A stretch of 64,000 nucleotides of DNA, from positions 213,254,997 through 213,318,996 of the forward strand of contig NC_081406.1 of the NCBI RefSeq assembly GCF_030272615.1, written 5' to 3'. The notes under the pieces were generated by a model. The model was given only the letters and a program-made list of their open reading frames with translations. It searched no databases and was not told the origin of the DNA. The stretch is from Cryptomeria japonica (lineage: Eukaryota > Streptophyta > Pinopsida > Cupressales > Cupressaceae). A program made the position numbers and the translations under genes. Below, piece by piece: positions 12,538-22,994 of the stretch (positions are counted from its first letter, which is position 1; every line of letters begins with the position of its first letter).

Positions 12538-13556
12538 TGTTCATGCTGTATTACTAATCTATGATTTCATGTTTAATTATCATATTTGAGAATAAGTATA
12601 ACTGTGTAAGTTTATGTGACAAGTAATTTACCCCCCCTAAACTTCTCGGGAAAAGGTGCATGAGATACATTTGGTTGTGCATGAACTCCATACATAAAGC
12701 ACAAAATTGTCTGATATGATCTTGAGGGTTTGTATTCCTGTCATATTTGTCAAACTTAGGCATTTCTATGCTTGAGGGAAATGGAGGCATGTAAAGGTTT
12801 TTGTCAAATGGAAATGGGCATATTGTGTCTAGAGAATATTGTTTTGGTGATTTATCTTTGTTTTTTAGTTGTGACCTCAGTTCGTAATGCTTGCATTTGT
12901 TTTTTTAGTATTCCCAATGGTGTCTCTTCCTCTTTAGTGACAAGGGCCTCCACATTATAACCAGTAGGAAGTTTGGCGTCTTTCTTTGCTAATTCTAGGA
13001 AATAGTCTTCTTTTTCTCTAGCCATGATGACCTTCATCATTTTTTGGAACTCTTTATCATTTTGGTATAGTAAAAAATCTTGGTGTTATTCTATAGCTTG
13101 CCCCCCTAAACTTCTCGAGAAAAGGTGCATGAGATACGTTTGGTTGTGCATGAACTCCATACATAAAGCACAAAATTCTCTGATATGATCTTGAGGGTCT
13201 GTATTCCCATCATATTTGTCAAACTTAGGCATTTCTACTCTTGAGGGAAATGGAGGCATGTAAAGGTTTTTGTCAAATGGAAATGGGCATATTGTGTCTA
13301 GAGAATATTGTTTTGGTGATTTATCTTTGTTTTTTAGCTGTGACCTCAATTCGTAATGCTTGTATTTGTTTTTTTAGCATTCCCAATGGTGTCTCTTCCT
13401 CTTTAGTGGCGAGAGCCTCCACATTATAACCAGTAGGAAGTTTGGCACCTTGCTTTGCTAATTCTAGGAAATAGTCTTCTTTTTCTCTAGCCATGATGAC
13501 CTTCATCATTTTTCAGAACTCTTTATCATTTTTGTATGGTAAAAAATCTTGGTGTT
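12077..13556. repeat. Local triplication of a gag fragment plus copia LTR piece
   Basis: The same ~460-bp gag N-terminal block occurs three times: 12077-12537, 12632-13089 and 13101-13556. All begin at a CCCCCCTAAAC tract and end at AATCTTGGTGTTAT. Copies one and three are followed by the same ~100-bp copia LTR end (12538-12631 and 13557-13660, GTGTGTTCATG...); copy two joins copy three directly. Each yields a similar short gag ORF (FDKNLYMPPF, EMPKFDKYDGN) on minus. They look like segmental duplicates, not three genes. Confidence 0.88.
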
Positions 13557-13688
13557 ATGTGTGTTCATGTTGTATTACTAATCTTTGATTTTATGTTTAA
13601 TTATCATATCTAAGAATAAGTTTAATTGTGTAAGTTTTTGTGACAATTAATTTACCCCCCCTCTCAGTTGTTTTCCCTATTTTCATCA
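13557..13688 (+). mobile_element. Truncated 5' LTR (U5 end) of a copia element
   Basis: The last ~130 bp of a copia LTR, with the C-tract and CTCTCAGTT typical of these families and ending ...TTTCATCA at 13688. Two bases later comes a tRNA-iMet primer site. The left part of the LTR is lost at the junction with the triplicated gag block. Confidence 0.75.
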
Positions 13689-13690
13689 AT

Positions 13691-13702
13691 TGGTATCAGA
13701 GT
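13691..13702 (+). promoter_or_regulatory. Primer binding site, initiator tRNA-Met
   Basis: TGGTATCAGAGT, one mismatch from the plant copia primer site TGGTATCAGAGC, two bases after the LTR end. The same two-base spacer (AT) occurs in elements D and F. Confidence 0.85.
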
Positions 13703-13743
13703 AGGTTCCTTGGAAGAATATTGGCCGCTTGAGGTGATCCAAG

Positions 13744-15110
13744 ATGGCAACCTAAAAGAAGGATAGTCTGAGATTTGATGGCACTAACTACTCTCTATGG
13801 AAGAATCATGTGGAGTATCACTTAAGACGCATTATTGAATCTTACTGGACAACTACCAAAGACAAGTATACCATTCCTCCAAATGGTCCTTCAAATTTGA
13901 ATGAGATAAAGGAAGATGAATACAATATTAGGGCTAAGGAAGAATTGTTGAGTTCTCTAATTGATTCTGAGATGACAAATGTTATGGAATTCCAAACTGC
14001 TCATGAGATCTAAAAGAAAATGGAAACTTTGTATGAAGGTGACAGTTATGTGAAGATTGCCAAGTTGTAGAGCCTTAAGGGTAAATATAAGATGTTGAAG
14101 ATGAGAATACCACTTCCTTCATGCAAAAATTGAATGAACTTGTGTGTAATATCAAATATGCTAGTGGAATATTGGAAGAATCAAAGATTGCCGCTAAAGT
14201 GCTCAGATCCTTACCTGCATCATACAAACACAAAGTTGTTTCTATTGAGGAGATCTGGACTATGACTAATGTGACTAGGGACATGTTGATTGGTAATCTT
14301 TTATCCTTTAAATTGAGTGAGTTTGGTGATTCTCTTCCTAAGAGAGAATCTGCATTCAAGGCCAGTGTTTTTGAAAAGGGGAAGAAAAGACATGATCTGG
14401 GTGAAATTTCTACAAGGAGCATATCTAGATATGAGAAAGAGATGAAGGAAATTGAAGAAGAAGAGAGAGATCTTGAGGAGCTTGAAGCCCTTATTTCCAA
14501 GAGATTACCCAAAGGAGCTGGTAAGTATGAAGGAAAATTGCCTCTTAAATGTTTTTCTTGCAATAAGATAGGTCATTTTACCTTAAGGTGTCTGAAAAGA
14601 GTTTCTAAGACAAGACCTAACAAACCTAGATTTCAAAAGAGATGTTATTATTTTTCTAATGAAGGTGTGATAAATGATGAATCTAATAAATGAGGTTCAA
14701 GTGATGATGAATGGGTGTTTATTGCTATTAAAGAAGATGATCCAAAGCACACTGATTATGCTAGTTGCATGAATGTGGAAAGAGATTTAGCTACACAAGT
14801 TGAAGAGAAAGATGAATGGGTGATTGACGGTGGATTCTCTCATCATATGATAGGTGATAAGAATAAGTTTGTGAGCTTGGAAAAGTATGAAGGTGGCATT
14901 GTAAGGTTTGGTGATGATAAAGTTGGTATATTTTGTGGTAGAGGATCCATTTCTCTTGATGGTAAGCACAATACTAATGATGTCTTATATATAGATGGTA
15001 TAAAGCATAATATTTTGAGTGTTGGATAGATGGATAACAAGGGATATGGTCTTCAATTCAAGAATGGCAAATGTAGAATCTTGGGAAGCTTTGGAATTAA
15101 AGTAGTCATG
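13744..15110 (+). pseudogene. Copia gag and protease start, truncated
   Basis: Starts at ATG 13744, directly after the primer site region. An early stop at codon 4 stands where Q is expected, followed by SLRFDGTNYSLW (UBN2-type gag). ORF 14121-14693 covers the gag middle and a zinc knuckle (CFSCNKIGHFTLRC) in a shifted frame. ORF 14715-15029 continues with WVIDGGFSHHMIGDKNKF, the copia protease active site with DGG for DSG, then NDVLYIDGIKHNILSVG of the GAG-pre-integrase region. It breaks off near 15110; integrase, RT and 3' LTR are absent. It belongs to the same family as element F (50296-58429), sharing the WVIDSGCSHHM region and zinc knuckle. Confidence 0.85.
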
Positions 15111-15940
15111 GCAAGAGAGTCCTCAAGCAGAGCAGTCCAAACTGTGCAATGAGATTAAACACAATAGAAGAAACTCAATGTGATGGAGGCAATGCATAAT
15201 CAAACTTATAATATACCATAGAATTCAAATACAAATTGGTTTGCAACATGTGGGCTTTCGGATTCAACATATAGGCTTGATTATAAACATGCTCAAAATA
15301 TAGTATCCAAGCTCAAGCAATAATGCGAGCCAACTCTGGACCTCCTAATCTTCTAATTATTCTTATATGCCCTCCAAGTGTCTACCATAATATTAGTTAC
15401 ATTAATTTATATGATATTCATATCTCTAGGATGATCTATGTTGACTCAAGATGAAAACAAACATTGATGAAGAAGGTGTAATATGAAGAACAACTATGTT
15501 GGCCTTCGCCAAAACAATTCCTCTGGAAACAACATGAAATGATGTGTGGACCTAGGGGAAGGTCAGCCACAAACCAAGGAACATTGGAGGATACAAAATT
15601 AGGCTCCACAAGCTATGGAAATGATCCACAAGATTCTTCATTAGCAAATAGGTCCAAGCGGCTCCGTTGTATAGGTCAAAAAATTGTCCTACATTCTGGA
15701 AGCAATAACTTGCCAAAAAAGAGATCCAAATGACCCTTGGACCTTGGATAAGGTATATGAACATGTCCACGAACAAAATCTAGCTCTAGAAGATCTGATT
15801 AACAAATGTAGAAAAGTACAAAATAGAATGCTGAAATTACAAAGCCAAACTGAAATGCAAATGTTTTTGGTTGATGCAATATTTCCAAGAACCAAGGATT
15901 TTCCTCCATCAGACATTTGGGGTTGATAAAAAGTGAGTCC
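15111..15940. other. Unassigned stretch between copia fragment and chromovirus
   Basis: No family recognised. A plus ORF at 15684-15926 reads DPNDPWTLDKVYEHVHEQNL and is followed closely by a G-rich TTTGTGGGGGCT, which could be a polypurine tract, but the same bases also code the end of the minus-strand chromodomain. The region probably contains the 3' untranslated part of the chromovirus; I found no LTR boundary. Confidence 0.35.
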
Positions 15941-15944
15941 CTCA

Positions 15945-16631
15945 ATTTGTGGGGGCTAGAGGAAAACCAAGGTAGTCTACCTCAACCTAAGAAACCAATG
16001 ACGAGTCTTCAACTGGTCTATCCTTCCACTTCATAAGATACTATTTATATTGTTTGTCTCGGGTGCTATTCCCAATTCTTCTATCCAAAACCTCTTCAAT
16101 GTGATCTAGTACCATCTAGGGCATCTGCTTCTCCAATTTTACTGCACCGTCTTCACTGAATTTTTCCTCATGATACTAATGTAGGTATGCAATGTTAAAA
16201 ATAGGTTAAATACCCAAGGTATCAGGTAACTCCACTTTATATGCATTTCCAAAACTAAATTTCCTCAAGATCTTACAAGGTCTAAACTTCCTCATCTTCA
16301 ACTTATTATAGGTACCAACTAGAAATATTTCTTTTCTTAGATACAACATTACTTCATCCCCAACTTTGAATTCCTTGTGTCTCCTCTTTTCATCTTCTTT
16401 ATCCTTATACCCATTGTTCATGTCCTCCAAATGTTGTTTGACCTGAGTATGTACTATCTCCATATGTTTTGAAAACACTTCCACTTCTGAACTCCCTTTA
16501 TCCTCATTACTGATATCCCTTAACTCTGATATATATCTAGGGTGTACTCTGGTAACAATCTCAAAAGGTGCTCTTCCAATACTCCTGTTTACTGAATTAT
16601 TGCAGGAAAACTCTTCTTGTGCAAGAACCAA
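15945..16631 (-). pseudogene. Integrase C-terminal domain with chromodomain
   Basis: ORF 16631-16206 contains SVNRSIGRAPFEIVTRVHPR and the FKVGDEVMLYLRKE / LKMRKFRPCKILRK segment of the GPY/F-type C-terminal domain. Reading on in the same frame through stops gives IFNIAYLH, then at 16114-15945 a chromodomain: VLDHIEEVLDRRIGNSTRDK, YLMKWKDRPVEDSS and VEVDYLGFPLAP. The W of the chromodomain WV(S/T) motif is Leu here. Chromodomains of this group are thought to steer integration to heterochromatin marks. Confidence 0.82.
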
Positions 16632-17060
16632 GTCCCAACTTCTAATTTTCTCTCCAATTTAGCATCTCAACAAATTTCCAAACTTCTATTTACTAATTTC
16701 TTTTGTCCATCAGTCTGTGGGTGAAAATTAGAACTGAATTTCAAATTTTTCTTCATCTTCTTCCAAAGTGTTCTCAAAAAATATCCAACAAATTTAATGT
16801 CTTTGTCAAAAACTATGCTCTTAGATAATCCATGTAGTCTCACCACTTCCTTGAAAAATAGGTTAGCTATATGCACAACATTTGTTGTCTTCTTGCAAGG
16901 TATGAAATGTTCCATCTTTGAGAATCTATCCACCACCACAAATATAGAATTATTCCCTCTTCGTGTCTTAGGCAATCCAAGAATGAAATCCATGCTTATG
17001 TCCTCCCAAGGTCTCTCCAGAATTGTCAAAGGCTTATACTATCCAACATTTTGATTGCTA
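16632..17060 (-). pseudogene. Integrase catalytic core of the chromovirus
   Basis: ORF 17029-16667 begins at [20 protein letters not shown] (first catalytic Asp region) and continues with [18 protein letters not shown] and [16 protein letters not shown] (second Asp), then [17 protein letters not shown]. The catalytic Glu, normally in TDGQTE, is Lys, so the core is dead independently of the stops. The zinc-binding part upstream (17060-17260) is legible only in pieces. Confidence 0.87.
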
Positions 17061-17267
17061 CCTATTACAAGTTGACAAATTCTACAACTCTAAACAAATT
17101 TCCTAACATCCTTATGAATCTAAGGCCAAAAGTAATTCTCACTAACCAAGGCTATTATCTTATCAACACTAAAGTGTCCTACTAATCCTCCACTATGCTT
17201 ATATTTTATCAGGTTTTCCCTCATAGACCTCCGAGGTATACACAACTGATTTCCTCTAAACAAAATC

Positions 17268-17790
17268 TCACTTTGAATAAAAAAAATCTAGCCACATACT
17301 CCTATCCATTACAAAAGGTTCTATGCAAGCTCTCCAAGGTTTTGCAAAATTAGGATCATTCTCATACAAGTTCTTCAATTCGTCAAAAACTAATACCTCC
17401 ACCCTCATCTCTGTCAATAAGTTCCTCCTACTTAAGGAATCAACAACTTTATTTGACTTTCCACTTATATGCTTCAAAACAAGGGTATAACTTTGCAAGA
17501 ACTCCACCCATCTCATGTGTCTTTGATTCAACTTACCTTGTCTGTTAAGATATTCCAAAGCTTGATGATCGATACACAACACAAAATCCTTCATAAATAA
17601 TGTCTCCACTTCTTTGATGCTTGAATTATTGCAAGAAACTCTTGATCATACATAGAATATCTCCTTCTTGCATCATTCAATTTTTCACTGAAATAAGATA
17701 AGTTGGTCTTCCCTCTTGACTTAATACTGCTCCAATTGCATTCCCACTTGCATCACAATCCACTTGAAATACTTTTCTAAAATCTAGTAA
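17268..17790 (-). pseudogene. RNase H of the chromovirus
   Basis: Residues of DASGNAIGAVLSREGRPTYL are readable near 17755-17690 with a frame break. ORF 17609-17268 then gives FVLCIDHQALEYLNRQGKLN, RHMRWVEFLQSY, and ISGKSNKVVDSLSRR with the terminal Asp. This is the standard gypsy RNase H following RT. Confidence 0.85.
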
Positions 17791-17961
17791 AGATAACATA
17801 GGTTTCTCTATCACTTTCTACTTCAACAACTCAAAACTCTTATATTCTCCAGATGTCCAATTGAAATCCTTCCTATCTCCTCTCATTGTTTCTGTCATAG
17901 GGATAAAAATTAAACTAAAATTTCTAATGAACTTGTGGTAGAAACTAGCCAATGCATGAAA

Positions 17962-18747
17962 TTATCTTACCTCCCCAATGCTTTTTGGTGTAGGCCAGTC
18001 AACAACTGTTGTTACCTTCTCAGGATCCATCTTCAATCCATCCACAGATATCAAAAATCCCAAATAGACTAACTCTTCCTTCATGAAACTACACTTCTTA
18101 ATGCTTATCAACTTCTCCTCTCTCAACATCTGCAAAACTTGTCTCAAATATAACACATGTTGTTCCTTTGTCTTACTGAAAATAAAAATGTCTTCTAAGT
18201 ACACAATAGAAAGCTTACCCAAGAATTTATTCAATACCTCATTCAAAAACTTCATGAAAGTACTCGATGCATTAGTTAGTCCAAAAGGTATCACCAAACA
18301 TTCATACAATCCTTCATTTGTCTTGAATGCTATCTTCCACTCATCCCCTTCTCTAATTTTGATATGATGGTATCCACTTTTCAAGTCTATCTTTGTGTAA
18401 TATTTGGCTCCACTTAAACAATCCATTATGTCATCTATCCTAGGAAAAGGAAATTGGTACTTTATGGTGATCTTGTTTATTGCTCTAGAGTCTATACACA
18501 TCCTCCATTCTCCATTCTTCTTAGGTGCTAATACTGTTGGAACTACACAAGGGCTCAAACTTTCTCTAATCAAACCTTTCTTCAATAAATCTTGCACTTG
18601 TCTACTCAACTCCTCATTTTCTATTGGTGTCATTTGGTGTGTTTCTTTGTTAAGCAAACTAGCTCTAGGAATTAGGTACATGCAATGATTGATGCTTCTC
18701 ACATGTGGTAATCCATCAAGTACATTTTTTTGAAATGATGTCCTCAT
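17962..18747 (-). pseudogene. Reverse transcriptase of the chromovirus
   Basis: A 261-codon ORF covering most of RT: HQMTPIENEELSRQVQDLLK, GEWRMCIDSRAINKITIKYQ, YYTKIDLKSGYHHI (catalytic Asp), VIPFGLTNASSTFMKFLNEV, and the catalytic box YLEDIFIFSK, in which the first Asp of YVDDI is Glu. LVYLGFLISVDGLKMDPEKV follows. It is the longest continuous RT ORF in the window, but the YLED change at a metal ligand makes activity unlikely. An overlapping ORF (18949-18716) holds the protease-RT linker. Confidence 0.92.
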
Positions 18748-18997
18748 ATTCTATAAGCAACTCTTTTATCTCCTTCAGTTCTTCTTCTTCATGCTCCAGA
18801 TTTTTAGTCTTCTTAGGATCTAAAACAAAACACATATTCTCATGTATTATCCCATCCAAGAATTTGCTACCATCTACAAAGAAAATTATAGCATTAGTAC
18901 AAAATTCACTCTGAAGAGGCTCCTCCACAGGTAACAAGGTCAGTTTCATCCCATTTGCAACAATAATGTATATGTTCTTTCTTCCATCATGTATTTC

Positions 18998-19735
18998 TTA
19001 TCTATCATACTGCCAAGTTCTACACAACAGGATATGAAATACATCCATAGGCATAATATCACACCAAAATTCATCATGATAAGATCCAATCTTCAATTTT
19101 ACCAAACTTTGTTCACTTACTAATACCTTATAATCATCTTGAATCCATGTTATTTGATAATGCTTAGGGTGTTTCAATATTTCCAAATTCAACTTATTCA
19201 CCATCTCTTCCAAAACAAGGTTATTTGTACTACCACTATCAATTACAACTTGTTGGTGTAAATAAATATTCATCATGGATAGTATTACACTTTACTGAAG
19301 TTAACTTAGGATAATGCATCTCTTCATAGTTTGGATATGAGACACTTAGGGAAGTGTGCACATAGGGATATAGCTTGTAGGAGAAATTCTACCTTTTGTG
19401 GTCTTATCTTGCTGCTACACTCCACATTTTGTGGGTCATCCACCTCTTATGGAATATTATATTGTTTCTCCTACTTACCCCTACTTTTTCTTACCTGCCC
19501 TTGTTTCTCATTGAGCCACATATCATGATTGTGTTCTCACATATCCATATGGCCTTGCCTATATAAGCAGGCCCATATTCATTGTATTGGTTAATCCAAT
19601 TGATCATTTGCATATTGATAAGAATACAGTTTGTTCTTGTCATTATTTTGTCTCTCTTTTATGCTTTTCATTGTACCCTTGATCTTGGCAAAATATCACA
19701 CAACTTTACAACAATTATCAGCCACTATCGCTTCA
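18998..19735 (-). pseudogene. Chromovirus protease, split by a solo LTR
   Basis: The active-site strand VVIDSGSTNNLVLEEMV reads from 19249 downward, and GSYHDEFWCDIMPMDVFHILL follows. Just before the Val-Val, the frame runs into the solo LTR at 19700-19251. Beyond it, from 19706, the minus strand resumes with IVADNCCK, so the gene was continuous before the insertion. D-S-G is intact. Confidence 0.8.
19251..19700 (-). mobile_element. Solo LTR of the A/B copia family
   Basis: 450 bp from TGTTGGTGTAAATAAATATT to GGCAAAATATCACA, flanked by a perfect 5-bp duplication CAACT (19246-19250 and 19701-19705). It is a diverged relative of the LTRs of elements A and B but in opposite orientation: its 5' end TGTTGG is at the left, so its own transcription sense is plus. 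It has a TATATAAGC promoter box near 19559-19567. Formed by LTR-LTR recombination after insertion into the chromovirus protease. Confidence 0.92.
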
Positions 19736-19829
19736 CTGCTGCAAATTCCAGATAAATAGAGTCATTATGAGTTCCTAGTAGAGCAACTATTTTCCCCAAC
19801 CTATGAAAATTCTGCATCCCAAGTCATCT

Positions 19830-21115
19830 ATGCCTTAACAGGTTCAGACTCCCCTCTATATGGGACAATCTATGAATATCTTAAGAACTATACCCTACCA
19901 CTTGACCTATCTTGTAACCAAAAATGCAGCTTCATCCAGCAAGCCATCTGTTATACCTTAATTGCTAACACCCTTTATCGTCGAGGTCTAGATGGTACTC
20001 TTCTTCGTTGCCTCAATTGTAATGAATCTGAATCTGCCTTACACGAGCTTCACGAGGGTATCTATGGTATGCATTCAAGTGATCCTACTCTCACTAAGAA
20101 ATTTTTGAGAATGGGATATTACTGGCCGACAATGGAGAAAGGCTCTTATCAATTTCCAAAGAAATTTCCTAAGTGCCAAATTCATGACAATCTTATCCAT
20201 ACACCCATAGAGGAGTTGCAGATGTTTACAATATCTTTTCTTTTCTGTTAGTGGGGACTTTATTTAGTAGGTAAAATCGATCCTTCCTCTTCAAATGGAC
20301 ATGAGATCATTATTACTGCAACAGAGTATTTCACAAAGTGGATTGAAGCAGTCTCGATGACCACAGTAACTGAAAAATAAATTGCCTCATTTGTTCTTAA
20401 TTATCTCATTTGCAGATATGACATTCCAAGTTCCATCATCATAGACAATGGGCATCCTTTCAAAAATCAAGACGTACTAGAGCTATGTGAAAGATTCAAA
20501 ATCCAACATCACTTCTCTACACCTTACTACCCATAGGGGAATGGCCAAACAGAAACATCAAATGAAACAATCTTGAAAATCCTCAAGAAAACAGTAAATG
20601 ATGCAGGTAAGCATTGGCATGTACAAATCAATCCGACACTTTGGGCATATAGGACTAGAATTTGGATACCTACAAGGGCTATGCCATATTCATTGGTGTA
20701 CAGATCATAAGTAATTCTACCTCTTGAGGTAGAATTTCTCTCTCTCAGAGTATCTTTGAAGGGCCTCATACCAGATGAGGAGTATCGAGTCAATAAATTG
20801 CATGAACTAGAGCTTCTGGATGAAAAATGACAACATACCTATGATCATCTCAAGTCATACCAGTAGTGAATGTGCAGAAATTACAATCATAGAGTCATCC
20901 CTAGGGATTTCAAAGTCGGTGATCTTGTACTAAGGAAAATCCCAATTTTTAGCAGGATCAAGAAAAGAAGGGGAAGTTTGAACCTAGCTAGTTGAGTCCT
21001 TTTGTCATCCTATCAACCTATGCATCAGGAGCCTATCAGTTAACAACCTCAGAAGGGAATGTGCTCGATGAACCAGCCAACAATATCCATCTGAAGAAGT
21101 TCTACACTTGAGTTG
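19830..21115 (+). pseudogene. TAT-type integrase fragment on the plus strand
   Basis: Homologous to the integrase at 4895-6060 but on the other strand. It begins near LKNYTLPLDLSC, then LYRRGLDGTLLRCL, ELHEGIYGMHSS and YYWPTMEKG. In the zinc-binding part one Cys is Phe (KKFPKCQIH). The core has first Asp position Tyr (WGLYLVGKI), second Asp kept (IIIDNGHPFKN) and Glu kept (GNGQTETSNETI). The C-terminal domain follows (INPTLWAYRT, PRDFKVGDLVLRKIP) to IHLKKFYT at about 21108. Several stops are present. The rest of this element is not in the window. Confidence 0.87.
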
Positions 21116-22180
21116 TCCAATGCACAAAAAAACGAAAAAAAAAGTGCAATAAAATCAAGTAGTGAAAACCTAGCAATAGATGCTATTTGTGAGAGACCGG
21201 ATCCTCTATCTATCAGTACTCATATCTTTTACATCCATCCAAGTCAAAGCTAATGACCATCTCACAACACTTATTCATGTAGCATTATCCCAGACATACT
21301 TAGCATAGTCACTATCCTTGATTATCCAAAAAGAGCTTATTCATATCATACCCCACCATAGCTTGGTGATCTATATATATATATCCAAATCGATATATAT
21401 ATGTAACTAAGGGGAAACATTCCTCTCACTTTCAACATTTCTGACAACAAACAACAAGGATCGCAACATGCTAAGGAAACACTATCAACAATTGCTCATT
21501 AGGATAGAAAACAAGACCATTATCCAATTTAAACTTTAACACACACATGAATGATGATTTTCTGAATTATAATTTGTTTACATCTAGCTTGTAGTTTTGA
21601 CTATTTTGTATTTTTGAATCATTGGATCTCCTAAGCTACTCGAGGATACATCAGGCTAGTGAAAGCAATGAAGGAATCTGATATTTTTTAGTTTTCTGTC
21701 TATGAGGTAATCATTCCTACGGTGAAAATATTGTCTCGAGACATGATTGGAAACATATCATTGAAGAAATTGTTCCACTTTGCGCATACAAATGGTTAAC
21801 TCTTGTCTGTTTTACGCAAGCAACACTCAGGTCATCTTGGTTCAATTATGCCTTGATGCTTGTGCCATCTTGCAATATCAAAATCCATGTAAGTTTCACT
21901 CAGGTCATTATGGTTCAATTATACCATTATGCTTGTATAAACTTCCAATATATCAAAAGCTCAATGATGAAAAACAAAAATAGATCACAAAAAAGTTCCT
22001 AACAGGAATGACATCTACAAAATTAAAGTGATGATTTCGCTACATATCATTCTTAAGCTTGCATTTAGTTGCATATCATTTTAACATCATTTTAATCTTG
22101 CATTTAGTTGCATATCATTTTAAAATCATTTTAATCTTGCATTTAGATGCATATCATTAATCTCACATCATCATCATTAT
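21116..22180. other. No gene recognised
   Basis: AT-rich downstream sequence of the plus-strand TAT fragment, containing short repeats such as CACTCAGGTCAT (about 21822 and 21898) and the 39-bp tandem repeat listed separately. It ends at the target site of element A. No LTR end was located. Confidence 0.4.
22058..22165. repeat. 39-bp tandem repeat, 2.8 copies
   Basis: Units begin CTTGCATTTAGTTGCATATC at 22058, 22097 and 22136. The third is partial and runs to within ~15 bp of element A's target site. Confidence 0.92.
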
Positions 22181-22630
22181 TGTGAGATTTTGCCAAGATC
22201 AAGAGCTCAATGAAATGTACAAAATAGAGACACAATATAGGACAAGAATAAGCTGTATTCTCATCAATAGAAAATGATCAATAATATCCAAATTACATAC
22301 AATGTAGATGAGCCTGCTTATATGCAAGGCTAGGGATATGTGGGCACACAAACATGACATGTGGCTCAATAAGAAGCAAGGGTAGGTAGGAAATAGGTGT
22401 GGGTAGGTAGGAGAAATAATATAATAGTCCACATGAGGTGGATCACCCACTGAATGTGGAGTGTAACAACAAGATCAACACCATAAAAGGTGGAATTTCT
22501 CCTACACACACTATCCCAATGTGGCACAAACACCCAAGTGTCTCATACCCAAACTACTATGAAATGCATTTCCTAAGTAAACTTAAGTAAGTGTAATAAT
22601 ATCCAAGATGAATAATTATTTACACCAACA
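22181..22630 (-). mobile_element. 3' LTR of element A
   Basis: 450 bp with TG...CA ends (plus strand TGTGAGATTTTGCC to TTTACACCAACA). The TATA box is damaged by a 2-bp deletion relative to the 5' LTR (TTATATGCAAGG against TTATATAGGCAAGG). The adjacent 22631-22638 on minus is the G-rich polypurine tract AGGGGGGG. Confidence 0.95.
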
Positions 22631-22679
22631 CCCCCCCTTAAGTGCAACTTAGGGGAATGCACTTAAGTCTACAATGCAA

Positions 22680-22994
22680 CTAAGCACTGCAAGATGGGTC
22701 CCAGCTACTAGGCCATGTTAGGTACCCATGTACAAATGCAAATGCATGAAAACCAATGCCATGAAATCTCTCACAAAGCAGGGAAAGAGAGAAAAACCCA
22801 ATGGGAAAAAACCCTCCCCCAAAAGAGAGATGAAAAACATACAAGAGAACTCTCATAGAAGAATGTGAGGAATAAAACCCCATGTGAAGAAAAAGTCCCC
22901 CCCATATGAGAGAAGAAGAGAAGCTAGGAAGCCCCTCCTCAATGTGGAATCTGCACCAATGATAGAAGCTCGATGTATGAAGAAACTGCTCCAT
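22680..22994 (-). CDS. Possible overlapping ORF downstream of the gag-protease-tail frame
   Basis: A 104-codon frame, offset from the main frame, overlaps its last ~45 codons and runs on to just before the polypurine tract (MRVLLYVFHLSFG, CERFHGIGFHAFAFVHGYLT). Sister element B keeps the same frame open (43263-43601). Indels between the copies here are 21 nt and 3 nt, preserving this frame. The two copies are close relatives, so this may be chance; no domain is recognised. Confidence 0.25.
   Translation of the reverse strand: MEQFLHTSSFYHWCRFHIEEGLPSFSSSLIWGGLFLHMGFYSSHSSMRVLLYVFHLSFGGGFFPIGFFSLSLLCERFHGIGFHAFAFVHGYLTWPSSWDPSCSA

Larger units (their letters stand above)
15945..19735 (-). mobile_element. 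Ty3/gypsy chromovirus, decayed
   Basis: Minus-strand order is protease (19735-18998, interrupted by a solo LTR), linker (18949-18716), RT (18747-17962), RNase H (about 17760-17268), integrase (17060-16206), then a C-terminal chromodomain (about 16114-15945). The chromodomain defines the chromovirus branch, and the integrase wording resembles the Reina-like group in my memory, though clade assignment needs a tree. Gag is missing: just right of 19735 the sequence changes to the plus-strand TAT fragment. LTRs were not found. Confidence 0.85.
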
